A DNA stretch of 21,565 bases, from the NCBI GenBank assembly GCA_963625295.1, contig CAVFTC010000027.1, positions 1 through 21,565 on the forward strand, read 5' to 3'. The position numbers and the translations under genes were made by a program. The stretch comes from CAG-488 sp963625295. Lineage in GTDB: Bacteria; Bacillota; Clostridia; Oscillospirales; Acutalibacteraceae. Each line of letters begins with the position of its first letter. The stretch's first letter is position 1. Under the pieces are notes generated by a model. It searched no databases and was not told the DNA's origin. It saw nothing but the letters and a program-made list of their open reading frames with translations. Of this stretch, positions 5,680-13,767 are shown in pieces.

Positions 5680-7692
5680 TTGGCAATAGAAAAAATGAAA
5701 CTCGTCAGGACTTACGGTCTTGTTGAGCATCTTGATGAGTTTATAACATCCTGCTGTATCAGCGGCGATTTCCATCCGGAAAACGCAATGGATTATATTT
5801 CCGATTCACTCGGATTTACGCCGCTGAACGAGGAAAATCCATATTCATCTTCCATTCAGAAGATAGAAGAAATCGCTTCGATCGCAGGCGTCACGCTCAA
5901 GGACACCTTCAAGGGCGATGAAATAATAGTCGATTCAAACGAATTTGACTATATCGACACCCTCAAGGAGAAGCTTTCGGAAAGCTTTGCAAAAAGAACC
6001 GAAATTTCCGACAAGCTGCAGGAGGTCGAAGCGTCTGCGGAGCAGTTCAATCATTTCATCGGAATCGATGTCCCGATTGAGGAGCTTCTCTCCTGCGAAT
6101 TTTTGAAGGTTCGCTTCGGCAGTATCCCCAAGGACTGCTACCCGAAGCTCAAGGCATACGAAAGCAACAATCTTTTCGTTTTCCTTGAATCGTCGGTTGA
6201 TGAAAAGAGCCATTGGGGCATTTACTCCGCTCCGAGAGCGCAGATAGACGAGGTTGACAGAATTTTCGCTTCGCTCTATTTTGACAGAATTCGTATTCCG
6301 TTTTCAACCGGTACACCGAAAGAGATACTCGCCAAGCTCAACTCCGAAAAAGAAAAGCTTACCGAGGAGCTTAACAAAATCGACACGGAAATCGCAAATT
6401 TCTGGGCGGAAAATTCCGAGCACTGCGAACAGGTTCATGCCTATCTTGAGGTTGCAAGCCTTGCCTTTGACCTCAGACGCTATGCGGCGAAGGATTCCGA
6501 CTCCGACTACTTCATCTATGTCGGCTGGGTTCCGAAATCGAGCTACGCCCGCTTCAAGCAAAATATAGAAAAGCTGGACGGCGTTACCTTTGAGGACGCC
6601 GACCCGGAGCAGGAGAAAAGAAGCAATCCTCCCGTTAAGCTCAGGAACAAAAAGCCCTTCCGCCCGTTTGAGATGTTCGTTGAAATGTACGGACTTCCCT
6701 CCTACGGCGGAGTTGATATCACCCCCTTTGTCGCAATCACCTATTCTCTGCTTTTCGGCATCATGTTTGCCGATTTGGGTCAGGGACTTGTGCTTGCAAT
6801 CGGCGGATATCTTTTCTACAGGCTCAAGGGAGCAAAGCTTGCAAAAATCCTCGTTCCCTGCGGCATGAGCTCGGCATTTTTCGGACTGATGGTCGGCTCG
6901 GTATTCGGATATGAGGAGCTGCTCGATCCTCTTTATCATGCGGTAGGACTTCCGGGCAAGCCGCTTTCGGTCATGGATTCGATCAACACCGTGCTGCTGC
7001 TTGCAATCGGTATAGGTGTTGCGCTCGTTATTATTTCAATGTGTCTTAACATCGTCTGCTCACTGAAAAACAAGAAGCTCGGCAGTGCGTTATTCGGCAC
7101 AAACGGCGTTGTCGGCATAATTCTTTACGCAACGCTCGTGTGTGCGGTCGTCGGCTTCATGTCCGGCAAGACGATTCTCCCGACGGGAGTTGTCGTAACC
7201 GTCGCAATCGTTTGCATATTGCTTCTCTTCTTCCAGGAGATACTTATCGGAATGGTTGACAAGGAAGAAAACTATATGCCCGAGAAATGGGCGGACTACA
7301 TCATGCAAAATTTCTTTGAGGTTATCGAGTATATCCTGACCTATTTCAGCAACACCGTTTCATTCCTCAGAGTCGGCGCATTCGTTCTTGTTCATGCCGG
7401 CATGATGATGGTTTTCTCATCACTGGCAGGCGACGAATATTCTGTCGGCGGCGTCATCTCGATGATTTTCGGCAACATTATAGTTATCGCCCTTGAGGGA
7501 CTTCTGACAGGAATCCAGGTATTGAGACTTGAATTTTACGAGATGTTCAGCCGATTCTACGCCGGTGACGGCAAGCCCTTCAACAGTGTAGGCACACGCA
7601 AAAACAAGGGTGTATTTTTCAGCATCAAAAATGCTTTCAAGCCCTCAAAATCAGAGGACAACGAAAGCGTAGTTATAACGGTTAAAAAATAA
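5680..7692 (+). CDS. ntpI: V-type ATP synthase subunit I (membrane stator, a-type)
   Basis: A 670-residue protein of the V-ATPase 116-kDa/subunit I family, which forms the stator and the ion half-channels beside the rotor ring. Residues 1 to about 320 are a soluble N-terminal domain with a coiled-coil stretch. The C-terminal half has about seven or eight membrane segments starting near PSYGGVDITPFVAITYSLLF. The segments NTVSFLRVGAFVLVHAGM and ALEGLLTGIQVLRLEFYEMF contain the conserved Arg, Glu and His residues of the ion path. Translation begins at a TTG (5680), 7 nt after AGGAGG; the next ATG, 15 nt further in, is too far from that site. Length is normal for the bacterial form. Confidence 0.95.
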   Translation: MAIEKMKLVRTYGLVEHLDEFITSCCISGDFHPENAMDYISDSLGFTPLNEENPYSSSIQKIEEIASIAGVTLKDTFKGDEIIVDSNEFDYIDTLKEKLSESFAKRTEISDKLQEVEASAEQFNHFIGIDVPIEELLSCEFLKVRFGSIPKDCYPKLKAYESNNLFVFLESSVDEKSHWGIYSAPRAQIDEVDRIFASLYFDRIRIPFSTGTPKEILAKLNSEKEKLTEELNKIDTEIANFWAENSEHCEQVHAYLEVASLAFDLRRYAAKDSDSDYFIYVGWVPKSSYARFKQNIEKLDGVTFEDADPEQEKRSNPPVKLRNKKPFRPFEMFVEMYGLPSYGGVDITPFVAITYSLLFGIMFADLGQGLVLAIGGYLFYRLKGAKLAKILVPCGMSSAFFGLMVGSVFGYEELLDPLYHAVGLPGKPLSVMDSINTVLLLAIGIGVALVIISMCLNIVCSLKNKKLGSALFGTNGVVGIILYATLVCAVVGFMSGKTILPTGVVVTVAIVCILLLFFQEILIGMVDKEENYMPEKWADYIMQNFFEVIEYILTYFSNTVSFLRVGAFVLVHAGMMMVFSSLAGDEYSVGGVISMIFGNIIVIALEGLLTGIQVLRLEFYEMFSRFYAGDGKPFNSVGTRKNKGVFFSIKNAFKPSKSEDNESVVITVKK

Positions 7693-7710
7693 TTTTCGGA
7701 GGTAATAACC

Positions 7711-8187
7711 ATGTCATTGTTTTATGTTCTTATCGCAGTTCTCCCCATCGCCGCTCTTACGGCACTTTTCGCATACTCCTTCAACCGCAAGTCAAGAGGC
7801 ATTTCCGGCAAAAAGGTGCTTGCAAGAAACCTTATCGCATTCGCAGTGATCGCAATCACAGTTTGCGCCGTTACATTCTCCGTATCGGCTGCCAATGAAA
7901 ACACAGCAAGCGATGCCACAACGACATCTCAGAGCGAAACGGCAGAAGAAACCGCTTCTTCCGATTCCGATAACGGAAAGGGTCTCGGACTTCTTGCCGC
8001 CGCTATCGTTACAGGTCTTTCGGGCGTCGGCGGCGGTATCGCCGTTGCAGCGGGCGCACCGGCAGCTATCGCAGCAACAAGCGAGGACGCCAAAGCCTTC
8101 GGTAAGGCACTTATCTTCGTTGCCCTCGGCGAATCTATCGCTCTTTACGGCGTTGTTATTTCAATCCTTATCCTCAACAAGATCTAA
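7711..8187 (+). CDS. ntpK: V-type ATP synthase subunit K (rotor c subunit) with N-terminal extension
   Basis: The 158-residue protein ends in a single c-subunit hairpin (residues ~91-158): glycine-rich TM1 around TGLSGVGGGIAVAAG, a polar loop TSEDAKAFGKA, then TM2 with VALGESIALYG, where E141 is the likely ion-binding residue. Classic V-type K subunits have two such hairpins. Here the first half is not a visible duplicate. It has a hydrophobic segment (1-22), a basic stretch, a second hydrophobic segment ending SVSAANE (~40-62), which resembles a signal peptidase site, and a 25-residue Ser/Thr/Glu linker. Similar long c subunits occur in other Clostridia, so this is probably a lineage form. 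Ser142 and Tyr146 near E141 recall sodium-binding rings, but no Gln is seen in TM1, so ion choice is undecided. Confidence 0.88.
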   Translation: MSLFYVLIAVLPIAALTALFAYSFNRKSRGISGKKVLARNLIAFAVIAITVCAVTFSVSAANENTASDATTTSQSETAEETASSDSDNGKGLGLLAAAIVTGLSGVGGGIAVAAGAPAAIAATSEDAKAFGKALIFVALGESIALYGVVISILILNKI

Positions 8188-8196
8188 GGTGAGCTT

Positions 8197-8502
8197 ATGC
8201 GTCTTTATCTGATTTGTGACAATGAGGACACGGCTCTCGGTATGCGCCTTGCAGGAATTGAAGGCACTGTGACCGAAAGCAGGAGCGAGGTTCACGGGCT
8301 TTTTGAAAAGGCGGCTCAGAATCCCGACATCGGAATAATCCTCATCAATCAAACGCTTGTATCCCTCTGCTCGGACGAGATTTCCGCATTCCGCAAGGAG
8401 CACTCGCTGCCGCTGATAATCGAGATCCCCGACAGACATTCCGACGGCACAAGCAACTCGATCGCCGACTATGTAAGCGAAGCGATCGGAATTAAAATAT
8501 AA
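8197..8502 (+). CDS. V-type ATP synthase subunit F
   Basis: A 101-residue subunit F (NtpG in Enterococcus naming), a Rossmann-like alpha/beta protein bound to the central shaft. It starts with MRLYLICDNEDTALGMRLAG and continues through GIILINQTLV and SLPLIIEIPD, the characteristic strands of the family. The ribosome binding site AAGGTGAG overlaps the stop codon of subunit K. It lies between K and E, within the expected operon. Its stop codon coincides with a possible remnant of the repeat family. Confidence 0.9.
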   Translation: MRLYLICDNEDTALGMRLAGIEGTVTESRSEVHGLFEKAAQNPDIGIILINQTLVSLCSDEISAFRKEHSLPLIIEIPDRHSDGTSNSIADYVSEAIGIKI

Positions 8503-8512
8503 GGCAATATCG
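8500..8512 (+). repeat. Possible remnant of the TIR repeat at the subunit F stop codon
   Basis: TAAGGCAATATCG matches the repeat end TAAGGCAATACCG at 12 of 13 positions and begins exactly at the TAA stop codon of subunit F. It is short and has no partner arm, so chance cannot be excluded. It is listed because four clearer repeat ends in the window sit on stop codons in the same way. Confidence 0.3.
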
Positions 8513-8535
8513 AAGCTCCAGAAGGAGGAGTAATT

Positions 8536-9123
8536 TTGAACAGCAACTTGAACAAAACAGAGCGTTTTCGCCAGGCAATAAATTCGGACGCCGCAGCACG
8601 CTGCGATAAAATCAGAAAAGATGTTGACGATTACATCGAGAACGAGATCAAAAAGACCCGTCGTCTTGCCCGTCAGAATGTTCGTCCGGTCAGAAGCAGC
8701 GAATTTGACCGTCTTAACGAAGAAATCAACGCCGAGCTATCCGAAAACGAGACTAAGGAGATCGAGAAGCTGGTCGTTCGCCGCAGCGAAATTACCGATG
8801 AGGTTTTCGCCCGTGCGATCGAGAAAATCAAGACCTTTGCCGCAGGCGATGAATATCATGATTTCATCATCAAAAGCGTGGCAAACATCAAGGCTGCAAT
8901 CGGCAGCGACGCCGTTATCATTCTCAAGCCCGACGACAAAAAGCTCGAAGCCGAAATCAAGGCTCTCGGCAATGAGGTCAGGTACGATGAGCTTATAAAG
9001 CTCGGCGGCTGCAAGGGTGAAAATTCACGCACCGCTATGACTGCCGACGATACGCTCGACTCACGCCTTGAGGCCGAAAAGCAAAATTTCTACAGCTACT
9101 CCGGCTTATCCTTATCTCTTTGA
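8536..9123 (+). CDS. ntpE: V-type ATP synthase subunit E (peripheral stalk)
   Basis: A 195-residue protein, strongly helical and charged in the first ~110 residues, with a mixed alpha/beta C-terminal domain that docks on the A/B head. This is the usual shape of V/A-ATPase subunit E, which pairs with the small coiled-coil subunit encoded first in the operon. Translation starts at a TTG (8536), 5 nt after GGAGGAG. The stop overlaps the region just before the subunit A ribosome binding site. Sequence conservation in this family is low, so the call leans partly on position between F and A. Confidence 0.8.
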   Translation: MNSNLNKTERFRQAINSDAAARCDKIRKDVDDYIENEIKKTRRLARQNVRPVRSSEFDRLNEEINAELSENETKEIEKLVVRRSEITDEVFARAIEKIKTFAAGDEYHDFIIKSVANIKAAIGSDAVIILKPDDKKLEAEIKALGNEVRYDELIKLGGCKGENSRTAMTADDTLDSRLEAEKQNFYSYSGLSLSL

Positions 9124-9140
9124 CAGAAGGAGCAAACACA

Positions 9141-10907
9141 ATGGAAAATGCTATATATTCAATAAACGGCCCTGTTGTTTCTGTTAAGGGAAAAACCGAC
9201 CTGCAAATGACCGAAATGGTATTCGTCGGAAATCAGCGCCTTATCGGCGAGGTAATCAGAATCGACAGCGGCGAAACCGTTATTCAGGTCTATGAGGAAA
9301 CCTCGGGACTCAAGCCCGGCGACCCCGTTTTTCCGACCGGCTCTCCACTTTGTATAACTCTCGGTCCCGGAATACTCAGCAATATTTTTGACGGAATCGA
9401 AAATCCGCTCAACGATATTGCCGCAAGCGCAGGCTCATTTATTCCGAGAGGACTTCATCCCTCGTCGCTTAATGAGGAGACCGAGTGGGATGTTACAGTC
9501 ACGGTTAAAAAGGGCGACAAGCTCAAGGGCGGCGCAGTCTACGCAACAACGCCGGAGAAGGCTCTTATACACAAGATAATGGTTCCGCCCGAGCTTAGCG
9601 GCGAGGTCGTCGATGTCAAGCCTGACGGAAAATACAGGGTCAATGATACAATAATCACATTAAAGGACGAGCTTGGCAAGCTTCATGAGCTTACGCTCTG
9701 CCGCAAATGGCCTATCAGAACGCCAAGACCGATTACAAAAAGACTTCCGCCCGAAAAGCCGCTTATCACAGGTCAGCGTGTAATTGATACGCTGTTCCCA
9801 CTTGCAAAAGGCGGTGCTGCCGCTATCCCCGGCGGCTTCGGCACAGGAAAAACAATGACGCAGCACCAGCTTGCCAAGTGGTGCGACGCAGATATAATTA
9901 TCTATGTCGGCTGCGGCGAGCGTGGAAACGAAATGACGCAGGCTCTTAAAGAATTCGGCGAGATCACCGACCCGAAATCCGGCAGACCGCTCACCGACCG
10001 AACGGTGCTTATCGCAAACACATCGAATATGCCCGTTGCCGCCCGTGAGGCTTCAATATACACGGGAATCACAATCGCAGAATATTATCGTGACATGGGC
10101 TACCACACCGCAATGATGGCGGATTCAACCTCCCGTTGGGCTGAGGCTCTGCGTGAGATCAGCGGACGACTTGAAGAAATGCCCGCCGACGAAGGCTTCC
10201 CGGCTTATCTGCCGTCAAGACTTTCCGAGTTCTACGAGCGTGCCGGCTATGTTGAAACGCTTAACGGACAGGACGGCTCTATATCCGTTATCGGTGCGGT
10301 TTCTCCGCAGGGTTCGGACTTCTCGGAGCCTGTTACTCAGAACACAAAGCGTTTCACACGCTGCTTCTGGGCGCTTGACAAGTCGCTGGCTTATGCCCGT
10401 CACTACCCGGCAATCAACTGGAACGACAGCTACAGCGAATACCTCAACGAGCTGGCACAGTGGTACAACAAGAATGTCGGCTCTGACTTTATGGCGTGCA
10501 GAAACGAAATTGCGTCGCTTCTTGCCGAGGAAACAAGCCTTATGGAAATCGTCAAGCTCATCGGCTCGGATGTTTTGCCCGATGATCAGAAACTTATTAT
10601 CGAAACCGCGAGAGTTATCCGTGTAGGCTTCCTCCAGCAAAACGCCTTCCACAAGGACGACACCTATGTTTCGCTTGAAAAGCAGCTGAAGATGATGCAG
10701 ATAATCCTTTATCTTTACCACAAGAGCAACGAGATAGTCGCTCTTAAAATTCCGCTTTCAAAGGTGACGGAGCTTAAATTATTTGACAAACTGATTCAAA
10801 TGAAATATGATATACCTAACGACAGACTGGATATGTTCGACGAATATTATAAGGAAATCGACAATGCTCTTGCCTCTGTCAGCTCAAAGGAGGCGACCGC
10901 AAAATGA
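9141..10907 (+). CDS. ntpA: V-type ATP synthase catalytic subunit A
   Basis: This 588-residue subunit hydrolyses or makes ATP in the head of the enzyme. The N-terminal barrel begins ENAIYSINGPVVSVKG. It is followed by the long insertion typical of A subunits (about residues 110-190), then the P-loop GGFGTGKT (231-238), the segment IYVGCGERGNEMT, and the alpha/beta signature PAINWNDSYS from residue 423. All catalytic motifs are intact. The start at 9141 has AAGGAG 8 nt upstream. A TTG seven codons earlier overlaps the subunit E stop and lacks a good site. The stop overlaps the start of subunit B in ATGA. Confidence 0.97.
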   Translation: MENAIYSINGPVVSVKGKTDLQMTEMVFVGNQRLIGEVIRIDSGETVIQVYEETSGLKPGDPVFPTGSPLCITLGPGILSNIFDGIENPLNDIAASAGSFIPRGLHPSSLNEETEWDVTVTVKKGDKLKGGAVYATTPEKALIHKIMVPPELSGEVVDVKPDGKYRVNDTIITLKDELGKLHELTLCRKWPIRTPRPITKRLPPEKPLITGQRVIDTLFPLAKGGAAAIPGGFGTGKTMTQHQLAKWCDADIIIYVGCGERGNEMTQALKEFGEITDPKSGRPLTDRTVLIANTSNMPVAAREASIYTGITIAEYYRDMGYHTAMMADSTSRWAEALREISGRLEEMPADEGFPAYLPSRLSEFYERAGYVETLNGQDGSISVIGAVSPQGSDFSEPVTQNTKRFTRCFWALDKSLAYARHYPAINWNDSYSEYLNELAQWYNKNVGSDFMACRNEIASLLAEETSLMEIVKLIGSDVLPDDQKLIIETARVIRVGFLQQNAFHKDDTYVSLEKQLKMMQIILYLYHKSNEIVALKIPLSKVTELKLFDKLIQMKYDIPNDRLDMFDEYYKEIDNALASVSSKEATAK

Positions 10908-12274
10908 TTATCGAACACATCGGCTTAAGCCAAATCAACGGCTCGCTTATTGTCCTTGACGGTATCAAGGACGCTTCCTACGATGAAATGGTCGAGCTTC
11001 GCCTTGAGGACGGCTCGTCAAGAACCGGCCGTATCGTTCAGATTGAGGGTGAAAAGGTCGTCATTCAGGTATTTGAGGGCACGAAGGGTCTTTCACTCGT
11101 CAATACCAAGACAAGAATGACGGGTCACCCGATCGAATTGAGCCTTTCCCCTGAGATAGTCGGCAGAGTTTTTGACGGACTCGGCAGACCGCTTGACGGG
11201 CTTGGAGAGGTCTATCCCGTTGAAAAGCGTGATGTCAACTCATCGCCGATCAACCCCGTTTCCAGAGTTTACCCTAAGAACTATATCAACACCGGCATTT
11301 CCTCGATTGATGCGCTTATGACGCTTATCAGAGGTCAGAAGCTGCCCATCTTTTCAGGCTCAGGCATGAAACACAACGAGCTTGCCGTTCAAATCGTTCG
11401 TCAGGCCTCGATATCCGACAGTGAGGACTTCGCAATCGTTTTCGCCGCAATGGGTGTTAAAAACGATGTTGCAAGCTACTTCCGCTCGTCGTTTGAAAAA
11501 GCGAATGTTATGCACAAGGTTGTTATGTTTCTGAACCTTTCAAACGACCCGATTGTTGAAAGAATTATTACCCCCCGATGCGCCCTGACCGCTGCGGAAT
11601 ACCTTGCGTTTACGCTTGAAAAGAATGTGCTTGTTATCCTGACGGATATGACATCGTATGCGGAAGCTGTTCGTGAATTCAGCTCGTCAAAGGGCGAAAT
11701 TCCCGCAAGAAAGGGCTTCCCCGGCTATCTTTATTCCGACTTTGCGTCGCTCTATGAGCGTGCGGGAATCATCGAAGGCTCGAATGGTTCGCTCACTCAG
11801 ATTCCTATACTCACCATGCCGAACGACGATATCACCCACCCGATCCCCGACCTTACGGGCTACATCACCGAGGGTCAGATCGTTCTCGACCGTGAGCTTG
11901 ATTCAAAGGGCATATATCCGCCGATCGGAATTCTTCCGTCGTTGTCCCGTCTTATGAAGGACGGTATCGGCGAGGGCTTCACCCGTGAGGATCACAGCAC
12001 GCTTGCCAACCAGCTTTTCTCGTCCTACGCAAAGGTTCAAGACGCAAAGAGCCTTGCCAGCGTTATCGGCGAGGATGAGCTTTCCGCTTCGGATAAGCGG
12101 CTTTTGCAGTTTGGCAAGGACTTTGAAGCGAAATTTATCACGCAGTCGCCTTACGAAAACCGTTCAATTCAGAAAACGCTTGACCTCGGCTGGGAGCTTC
12201 TTTCCAAGCTTCCGAGAGAAGAGCTTGACCGTGTTGACGACAGGACGATTGAAAAATATTATAAGGGCAAATAA
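10904..12274 (+). CDS. ntpB: V-type ATP synthase subunit B (non-catalytic)
   Basis: A 456-residue partner of subunit A. Where A has a Walker A loop, B has the degenerate FSGSGMKHNELAVQIV. The segments MPNDDITHPIPDLTGYI and PPIGILPSLSRLMKDGIGEG are hallmarks of this family. It overlaps subunit A by four bases (ATGA), with AAGGAGG 10 nt before the ATG, so translation is coupled and the 3:3 ratio is easy to maintain. Length is normal. Confidence 0.97.
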   Translation: MIIEHIGLSQINGSLIVLDGIKDASYDEMVELRLEDGSSRTGRIVQIEGEKVVIQVFEGTKGLSLVNTKTRMTGHPIELSLSPEIVGRVFDGLGRPLDGLGEVYPVEKRDVNSSPINPVSRVYPKNYINTGISSIDALMTLIRGQKLPIFSGSGMKHNELAVQIVRQASISDSEDFAIVFAAMGVKNDVASYFRSSFEKANVMHKVVMFLNLSNDPIVERIITPRCALTAAEYLAFTLEKNVLVILTDMTSYAEAVREFSSSKGEIPARKGFPGYLYSDFASLYERAGIIEGSNGSLTQIPILTMPNDDITHPIPDLTGYITEGQIVLDRELDSKGIYPPIGILPSLSRLMKDGIGEGFTREDHSTLANQLFSSYAKVQDAKSLASVIGEDELSASDKRLLQFGKDFEAKFITQSPYENRSIQKTLDLGWELLSKLPREELDRVDDRTIEKYYKGK

Positions 12275-12280
12275 TTTGCC
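12266..12280 (+). other. Small hairpin around the subunit B stop codon
   Basis: GGCAAA (12266-12271) and TTTGCC (12275-12280) form a 6-bp stem whose 3-nt loop is the TAA stop codon of subunit B. It has no T-tract and is probably not a terminator. It could stabilise or mark a processing point in the B-D intergenic region, or be chance. Confidence 0.3.
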
Positions 12281-12328
12281 GCGAACAAAGGCGTAACAAA
12301 TATCAACATTACGAAAGGAGAACAGTCG

Positions 12329-12940
12329 ATGGGCTCAAAGGTTTTTCCGACCAAAAACAATCTCATTGCCACAAAAAAATCGTTGGAGCTTGCCAAGCTC
12401 GGCTATGACCTTATGGACAGGAAAAGAAACATTCTTATCCGTGAGATCATGACGATGAGCGAAAAGGCTTCGACCATACAGAGCGAGATCAACACGGCAT
12501 ACGCCAAGGCATATTACGCTCTTGAGCAGGCGCAGATATCGCTGGGTAACTGTTCCTCCTTTGCGGAATGTGTTCCTCTCGACAACGGTCTGCACATGAG
12601 CGTCAGGAGCGTTATGGGCGTCGAGCTGCCGCAAATCTCGATCGATGAGCGCAACAGATATTTTTACTACGGTCTTAATTCAAGCAATTCACTGCTTGAT
12701 GAGGCATATATCAACTTTGAGGAAGTCAAAATGCTGACGGTTCGGCTGGCGGAAATTGAAAGCAATGTCATGCGACTTGCCGACGCAATCAAAAAAACTC
12801 AGAAGCGCACAAACGCTCTGAGCAATGTTATGATTCCGAAATTCACATCTACCGTCAAGTTCATTTCCGACGCTCTTGACGAAAAAGAGCGTGAGGACTT
12901 CTCAAGACTCAAGGTCATTAAACGACAGAAAGGAAACTGA
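12329..12940 (+). CDS. ntpD: V-type ATP synthase subunit D (central shaft)
   Basis: A 203-residue long antiparallel coiled coil. It has the typical N-terminus of subunit D (FPTKNNLIATKKSLELAKLG, then GYDLMDRKRNIL) and a matching C-terminal helix (VMRLADAIKKTQKRTNALSN). It is the rotating shaft joining the A/B head to subunits F and C. The start has AAAGGAG 8 nt upstream. The gene follows subunit B after 54 nt and is followed after 2 nt by a lipoprotein gene, so the operon does not end here. Confidence 0.95.
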   Translation: MGSKVFPTKNNLIATKKSLELAKLGYDLMDRKRNILIREIMTMSEKASTIQSEINTAYAKAYYALEQAQISLGNCSSFAECVPLDNGLHMSVRSVMGVELPQISIDERNRYFYYGLNSSNSLLDEAYINFEEVKMLTVRLAEIESNVMRLADAIKKTQKRTNALSNVMIPKFTSTVKFISDALDEKEREDFSRLKVIKRQKGN

Positions 12941-12942
12941 TT

Positions 12943-13482
12943 ATGTCAAAAGCTATCAAAACTCTTGCGATTGTTTCGGCATTCGCACTCGTAATCTCCT
13001 CTTTCAACGCATGCTCCCTCCCCTTTGGCAATGATGACCCGACGACCGCAGCAACAACTACCGAAAGTCAAACCGACGCCACCGTTGCCGAAACAACAGC
13101 TTCACAAACAACAACCACCACCGAAGCGGCTGAACCGACCGACACCGTCAAGGATATCTTTGCCGATATAAAATCCTTCCCGTTTGGCACGGCAGGATCT
13201 TCTGTTAAGGCAGCAAGCATTGCGCTTCGATTGATTGCTTTTTCAAACTCCGACCTTGCCGAAAGCGACACGCTGGACGATGAGATTGAATCGCTCGTTG
13301 CAACGGTTGAGGACGAGGACGCTTACAGCGAAGCCCTTTATCAGATAAATTCCTACGCAAAAAAATTCTTCGACGGCAGCCAAAAGAGTGTCGTCGAGCT
13401 TGCCGGCAGCACCGATTTTTCCCTCGACAAGGAATATTCTCAGGAAAAATACCAGAAGGTCTATGAAATGCTCCAAAAATAA
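12943..13482 (+). CDS. Putative small lipoprotein co-transcribed with the ATPase operon
   Basis: A 179-residue protein with a signal peptide (MSKAIKTLAIVSAFALVISS) and a candidate lipobox FNAC, with the Cys at position 24. Phe at -3 is less usual, so lipidation is likely but not certain. After the Cys comes a Thr/Ser/Ala/Glu-rich linker of about 45 residues, with runs such as TTTTTEAAEPTD. The C-terminal helical domain (~70-179) is acidic and resembles no family I recognise. It starts 2 nt after the subunit D stop, with AAAGGA 8 nt upstream, so it is transcribed and probably translated with the ATPase genes. It would sit on the outer face of the membrane. A role in the ATPase or in sensing the membrane state is only inference from position. 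Confidence 0.75.
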   Translation: MSKAIKTLAIVSAFALVISSFNACSLPFGNDDPTTAATTTESQTDATVAETTASQTTTTTEAAEPTDTVKDIFADIKSFPFGTAGSSVKAASIALRLIAFSNSDLAESDTLDDEIESLVATVEDEDAYSEALYQINSYAKKFFDGSQKSVVELAGSTDFSLDKEYSQEKYQKVYEMLQK

Positions 13483-13530
13483 AAGATGTGCTGCTGATTA
13501 GGCAGTGCTTATGTGCTTATAGGAGGATTT

Positions 13531-13721
13531 ATGAGAGACTCGCTTTTTTGTTTATCCTGAATATCGGTTTGTTTGTATTGCTTAACTTCTGCTTTGTTTG
13601 GGCTATGTTCAAAACGGCCGAAAAAATGAGGGATTTTAAAAATTGGCATAACTGGGGCATTGCCGCTGCAATTATCGGCGGAATAACAGCCTCGCATTTG
13701 CTAATTATGCTTATGCAGTAA
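13531..13721 (+). pseudogene. Small two-segment membrane protein with an apparent frameshift in a T6 run
   Basis: AGGAGG (13521-13526) lies 4 nt before an ATG at 13531, but that frame stops after nine codons (MRDSLFCLS). If the T6 run at 13544-13549 had one more T, the same start would open a 63-residue protein with two hydrophobic segments (IGLFVLLNFCFVWAMF and GIAAAIIGGITASHLLIML) joined by a charged loop. The downstream frame is intact and ends at 13721. A GTG at 13488 in that frame has no ribosome binding site, and its first ~17 residues look random. Options are a sequencing error, a true disruption, or slippage at the T run controlling expression. The encoded protein has no recognised family. 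Confidence 0.55.
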
Positions 13722-13726
13722 AAAAC

Positions 13727-13767
13727 TAAGGCAATACCGCACACCCCAATTGTGCGGTATTGCCTTA
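13727..13767. terminator. Short TIR-element derivative forming a perfect 17-bp hairpin
   Basis: TAAGGCAATACCGCACA (13727-13743) and TGTGCGGTATTGCCTTA (13751-13767) are perfect reverse complements with a 7-nt loop. They are the two ends of the repeat family with the core deleted. On the minus strand the stem is followed by GTTTTTTAC, a good U-tract; on the plus strand by a weaker AAATTTT. It lies between convergent genes and probably terminates both. Its right end provides the TAA stop (13765-13767) of the large minus-strand GTPase gene. Confidence 0.75.

Noticed and set aside
6304..6939. Minus-strand frame of about 210 codons inside the subunit I gene
   Set aside because: It lies wholly antisense to a conserved ATPase subunit, with no recognisable motif or upstream signal.
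10153..10721. Overlapping frames on both strands inside the subunit A gene
   Set aside because: These are shadows of the catalytic subunit, whose P-loop and alpha/beta signature fix the real frame.
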